A stretch of DNA of 26,065 nt from Trichodelitschia bisporula (taxonomy: Eukaryota > Ascomycota > Dothideomycetes > Phaeotrichales > Phaeotrichaceae): assembly GCA_010356995.1 (NCBI GenBank), contig ML996713.1:92022-118086 (forward strand), in the 5' to 3' direction. Shown here in pieces: positions 23,121-26,065 of the stretch. Under the pieces are notes generated by a model. The model did not search any database, was not told the origin of the DNA, and was given only the letters and a program-made list of their open reading frames with translations. A program made the translations under genes and the position numbers. Within the stretch, counting starts at the first letter, position 1. Each line of letters begins with the position of its first letter.

Positions 23121-26065
23121 ATGCCACCTGCAAAGCGAATCCGGGCACGGGGCCACTTCTGTGCCTCTTCCGGCCTTTCACGACCCTCCTCACCTGTTGC
23201 TGGCGAGACCACCACGCCTGCCCCCGCGAGCAGTGTCGGCCAGACCTTATCTTTACCACTTGCCCCTCAGAGAGCCACTAACAGTGGGCCAGCCCGCCGA
23301 CTTCGTCATGAAGACTATACAATAGGATGGATATGCGCTCTACCGATGGAACTTGCGGCAGCTCAAGAGATGCTAGATGGGGAACATCAGAGTCTCCCTC
23401 AGAACGCGGCTGATTCCAACGTCTATGTGCTTGGCTGCATCGGTGGACATAATGTCGTGATTGCGTGCCTACCCGTAGGCCAAATGGGAACCAATGCGGC
23501 AGCCTCGGTTGCTGCCCAGATGCAGTTGGCATTCAGCTCTGTCCGGCTCGGCCTGATAGTGGGCATCGGAGGTGGTGTGCCGAGCACAGCTGATGTACGG
23601 CTTGGGGATGTCGTCGTCAGTCAACCGTTCAAGGATCATGGCGGAGTAGTGCAGTACGACTTCGGCAAGACGACACCAGACAAGTTCGAACGGACTGGAT
23701 CCCTCAATTCTCCCCCACAGGTCTTCTTGAAGGCGATAGCAAGCCTAAAGGCCAATAACCTCCGAGAGAGAGTCGGGTTCTTACACTCTCTTTCGAAGCT
23801 CGCCCAGTACCCAAGATTTGCACGGGACGAAGCCGGACCAGATGATTTATACCACGTTACCTACAATCATGAGGGAGGACCTGACGACTGCCAGAAGTGC
23901 CGGAAAGAGTACGTGGTACGGCGGCAGCCGCGCGGCGAGGATGTTGTTGTCCATTACGGCACCATAGCCTCCGGGAACCAAGTCATGCGCGATGCCAAGG
24001 AACGAGACAAAGTCAGCAGGAAGCTTGGAGGCGTACTCTGCTTTGAGATGGAGGCGGCGGGGCTCATGAACAGTTTTCCGTGCCTTGTTGTGCGGGGAAT
24101 ATGCGACTACTCTGACTCGCATAAGAACAAGAGCTGGCAGCCGTACGCGGCGGGGACGGCGGCAGCGTACGCTAAAGAGCTTCTATTGTTGGTTCCACCG
24201 GCCAAAGTCGAGATGCCAGAATATCCATCCGCGCCGGCAATGCTCCTAAACTTGCCCAGGGCTGCAGACACACCATCCAACCCATACGAGCGGAAAAAAG
24301 CGTCTTGCCTGATTGGTACCCGGGTCGAACTTCTCAAAGAGATCTACGGCTGGGCTTACGGGGAGAATTCGCCAAATATTTTCTGGTTGAGTGGTTTAGC
24401 TGGCACCGGCAAGTCCACCGTGGCTCAAACTGTGGCCGCTGAATGTTTTCAGAAGGGAAGGCTTGGAGCCAGCTTCTTCTTCTCGCGAAGTGGCGCAGAT
24501 GTCCGGCATGCCGGCAAGTTCGTGACAAGCATCGCAGCGCAACTTGCAGACAATGTGTCGGGGGCAAAGCAGTCTCTCTACAAGGCACTGGAGGAAAGGG
24601 ATACCATCACTGAAGAGCCTATCCGCAGTCAGTGGCATCATCTCATCCTCGGTCCCATGTCGAAGCTTGAAGGCGACACCTCTGCTCCGTACATCCTGGT
24701 AATCGATGCCCTGGACGAATGCGAGGGCGAGGACGCCATAAGGGAAGTTCTGGATCTCTTTCGGTTGCTGAAGAAAACCCGGCTCCGGTTGTTTTTAACG
24801 AGCAGACCTGAAGTGCCAATCCGATCTCCGTTATCCGAAATGCCAACAGGCGAGCACCTGGACTGTGTGCTCCACAGAATTGAGAAGTCGACTGTTGACA
24901 ATGATATCCGCTTCTTCCTACGACACGAGTTCGAAGGTCTAGCCCGGGAACGCTCTGTTGGCAAAGATTGGCCAGGCAAGCAAGTCATCGACACCCTTGC
25001 CCAGAAAGCCAGTGGCCTGTTCATCTGGGCTGAAACCGCATGCCGCTTTGTTCAACAAGGCAGAACATTGGCACCCAAGAGACTGCGCTTGATCCGCGAC
25101 CAAGGCCATAGTGCTACGAAAGGGCCAGAGCAGCATCTCGACGAGATCTACGCGACTGTTCTTCGCCAATACTTTTCCAACTATGACGATGATGTGGAGG
25201 AGCTGCGATCGACACTAAAGGAATTGCTTGGAACCATCGTGATCCTGTTCGATCCACTTTCGATCATGTCCTTGAGCGAGCTACTCATCCAGAATGTAGC
25301 TCTGGCACTGGATGACCTTCACGCCATTTTGGACATTTCAAAGGAACCAGGCGACTCACTCCGTTTACATCACCCTTCGTTCCGTGACTTCATTCTCAAT
25401 CCAGAGAGAAGCGGGAAAACAGGACTCTGGGTCGATAAAGAGGAGGCGCATCGAGCCCTTGCCACGAAATGCATACAGGTAATGTCTAACTTCCTCAAGC
25501 AGGATATGCTTGGAATAGGTCGGCCTGGAGTACTCAAGACTGAGATCGAACGTCATAGGGTTGAAGGGTCCCTCCATCCTGAGAAGCAGTATGCATGCCT
25601 CTACTGGATACAGCATCTTCATAAGAGTGGATCTCAGCTCAATGATGACGGTGAAGTTCATCAGTTCCTGAAGGAGCATCTCCTTCATTGGCTTGAGGCG
25701 CTTGGATGGATGCAAAAGGTTTCCGAAGGGTTCCATGCCATCGTGTCTTTGGAGTCCATGATATTGGTAAGCTGGACGTAAAGCAGAGTGGGGATACTTG
25801 GCTGATACTTGGCTCAGGCGCAGAGGTGTCCCCGACTATCGGAGTTTGTTCATGACATGAAACGATTTGTCCTCTACAACCGGTCAGCCATCGAACTAGC
25901 TCCCTTGCAGACATATTGCAGCGCGCTGGTATTTTCCCCGACAGCAAGTCTTGTAAAAAGGCGGTTTCAAAGCAAAATGCCTCTGTGGATGCCCGGACTA
26001 CCGCAGGTTAGGGACAACTGGGATGCCTTGCTGCAAACGCTCGAGGGCCATTCGGGGTCGGTCTT
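23121..26065 (+). CDS. NLR-like protein, PNP_UDP-NACHT, partial at window end
   Basis: Fungal NOD-like receptor, at least 964 aa, coding 23121-25766 joined to 25818-26065 and running off the window. The ATG at 23121 (CCAAGATGCC) is the first in frame. Domains: an unstructured Ser/Pro-rich lead (1-60); a nucleoside-phosphorylase-like domain (about 65-355) with Y-T-I-G-W-I-C-A-L-P-M-E, G-I-G-G-G-V-P and E-M-E-A-A-G-L-M plus R-G-I-C-D-Y-S-D-S-H-K-N; a NACHT domain with Walker A G-L-A-G-T-G-K-S-T (425-433), Walker B I-L-V-I-D-A-L-D-E-C (525-534) and L-T-S-R-P-E near 558; then H-H-P-S-F-R-D-F (about 750-757), typical of HET-E/NWD proteins. The last residues, T-L-E-G-H-S-G-S-V, look like the start of WD40 repeats. 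Such proteins are cytosolic sensors in non-self recognition and regulated cell death. No break is seen in the visible part. Confidence 0.93.
25767..25817 (+). other. Intron of the NLR gene (51 nt)
   Basis: GTAAGC donor, CTGAT branch site at 25802-25806 and CTCAG acceptor. It is phase 0. After splicing the frame continues L-S-E-F-V-H-D-M-K-R-F-V-L-Y-N to the window end; unspliced it stops at 25779-25781. Confidence 0.93.

Overview
This window looks like a gene-bearing region of a filamentous ascomycete (Pezizomycotina). The evidence is GC-rich DNA, introns of 44-67 nt with GT...CTRAY...AG signals, two secreted DUF4360 proteins, a PNP_UDP-NACHT NLR-type receptor and a decayed DUF3435 tyrosine recombinase. 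No rRNA, tRNA or CRISPR was seen. All gene models here are my own reading; splice sites were chosen by signal plus frame continuity.

Layout. A Baeyer-Villiger-type flavin monooxygenase with one intron lies at 497-2583 (+). Two minus-strand genes of unknown function (3357-4601 and 5648-6982) share an N-terminal motif of the form G-R-x-I-x-I-x-[DN]-P-x-T-x-E-V-[IV]-N-A; in the first it is repeated about four times. Two secreted DUF4360 paralogues, 7382-8070 (-) and 12207-12906 (+), share four cysteines and one intron position. Between them lies a two-exon orphan gene, 10712-11494 (+), with a basic C-terminal part. A small secreted protein gene, 12994-13505 (-), converges on the second DUF4360 gene.

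A minus-strand block follows (14144-20766): an orphan of 247 aa, then a very large reading frame built almost wholly of nested tandem repeats. A single in-frame stop at 17842-17844 cuts that frame, but the same ~31-residue repeat continues beyond it and ends in two C2H2 zinc fingers. Then comes a ~2.3 kb stretch with the remains of a DUF3435 recombinase (Crypton/Starship-captain type). Last is the 5' part of an NLR-like gene (23121 to the window end) with PNP_UDP and NACHT domains, just entering what looks like a WD40 region.

The genes do not form an obvious pathway. The character is that of an accessory region: secreted proteins, fast-evolving low-complexity orphans, a mobile-element relic and an NLR. 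The strongest candidates for something undescribed are the split repeat/zinc-finger gene and the pair of genes sharing the N-terminal [DN]P-x-T motif.
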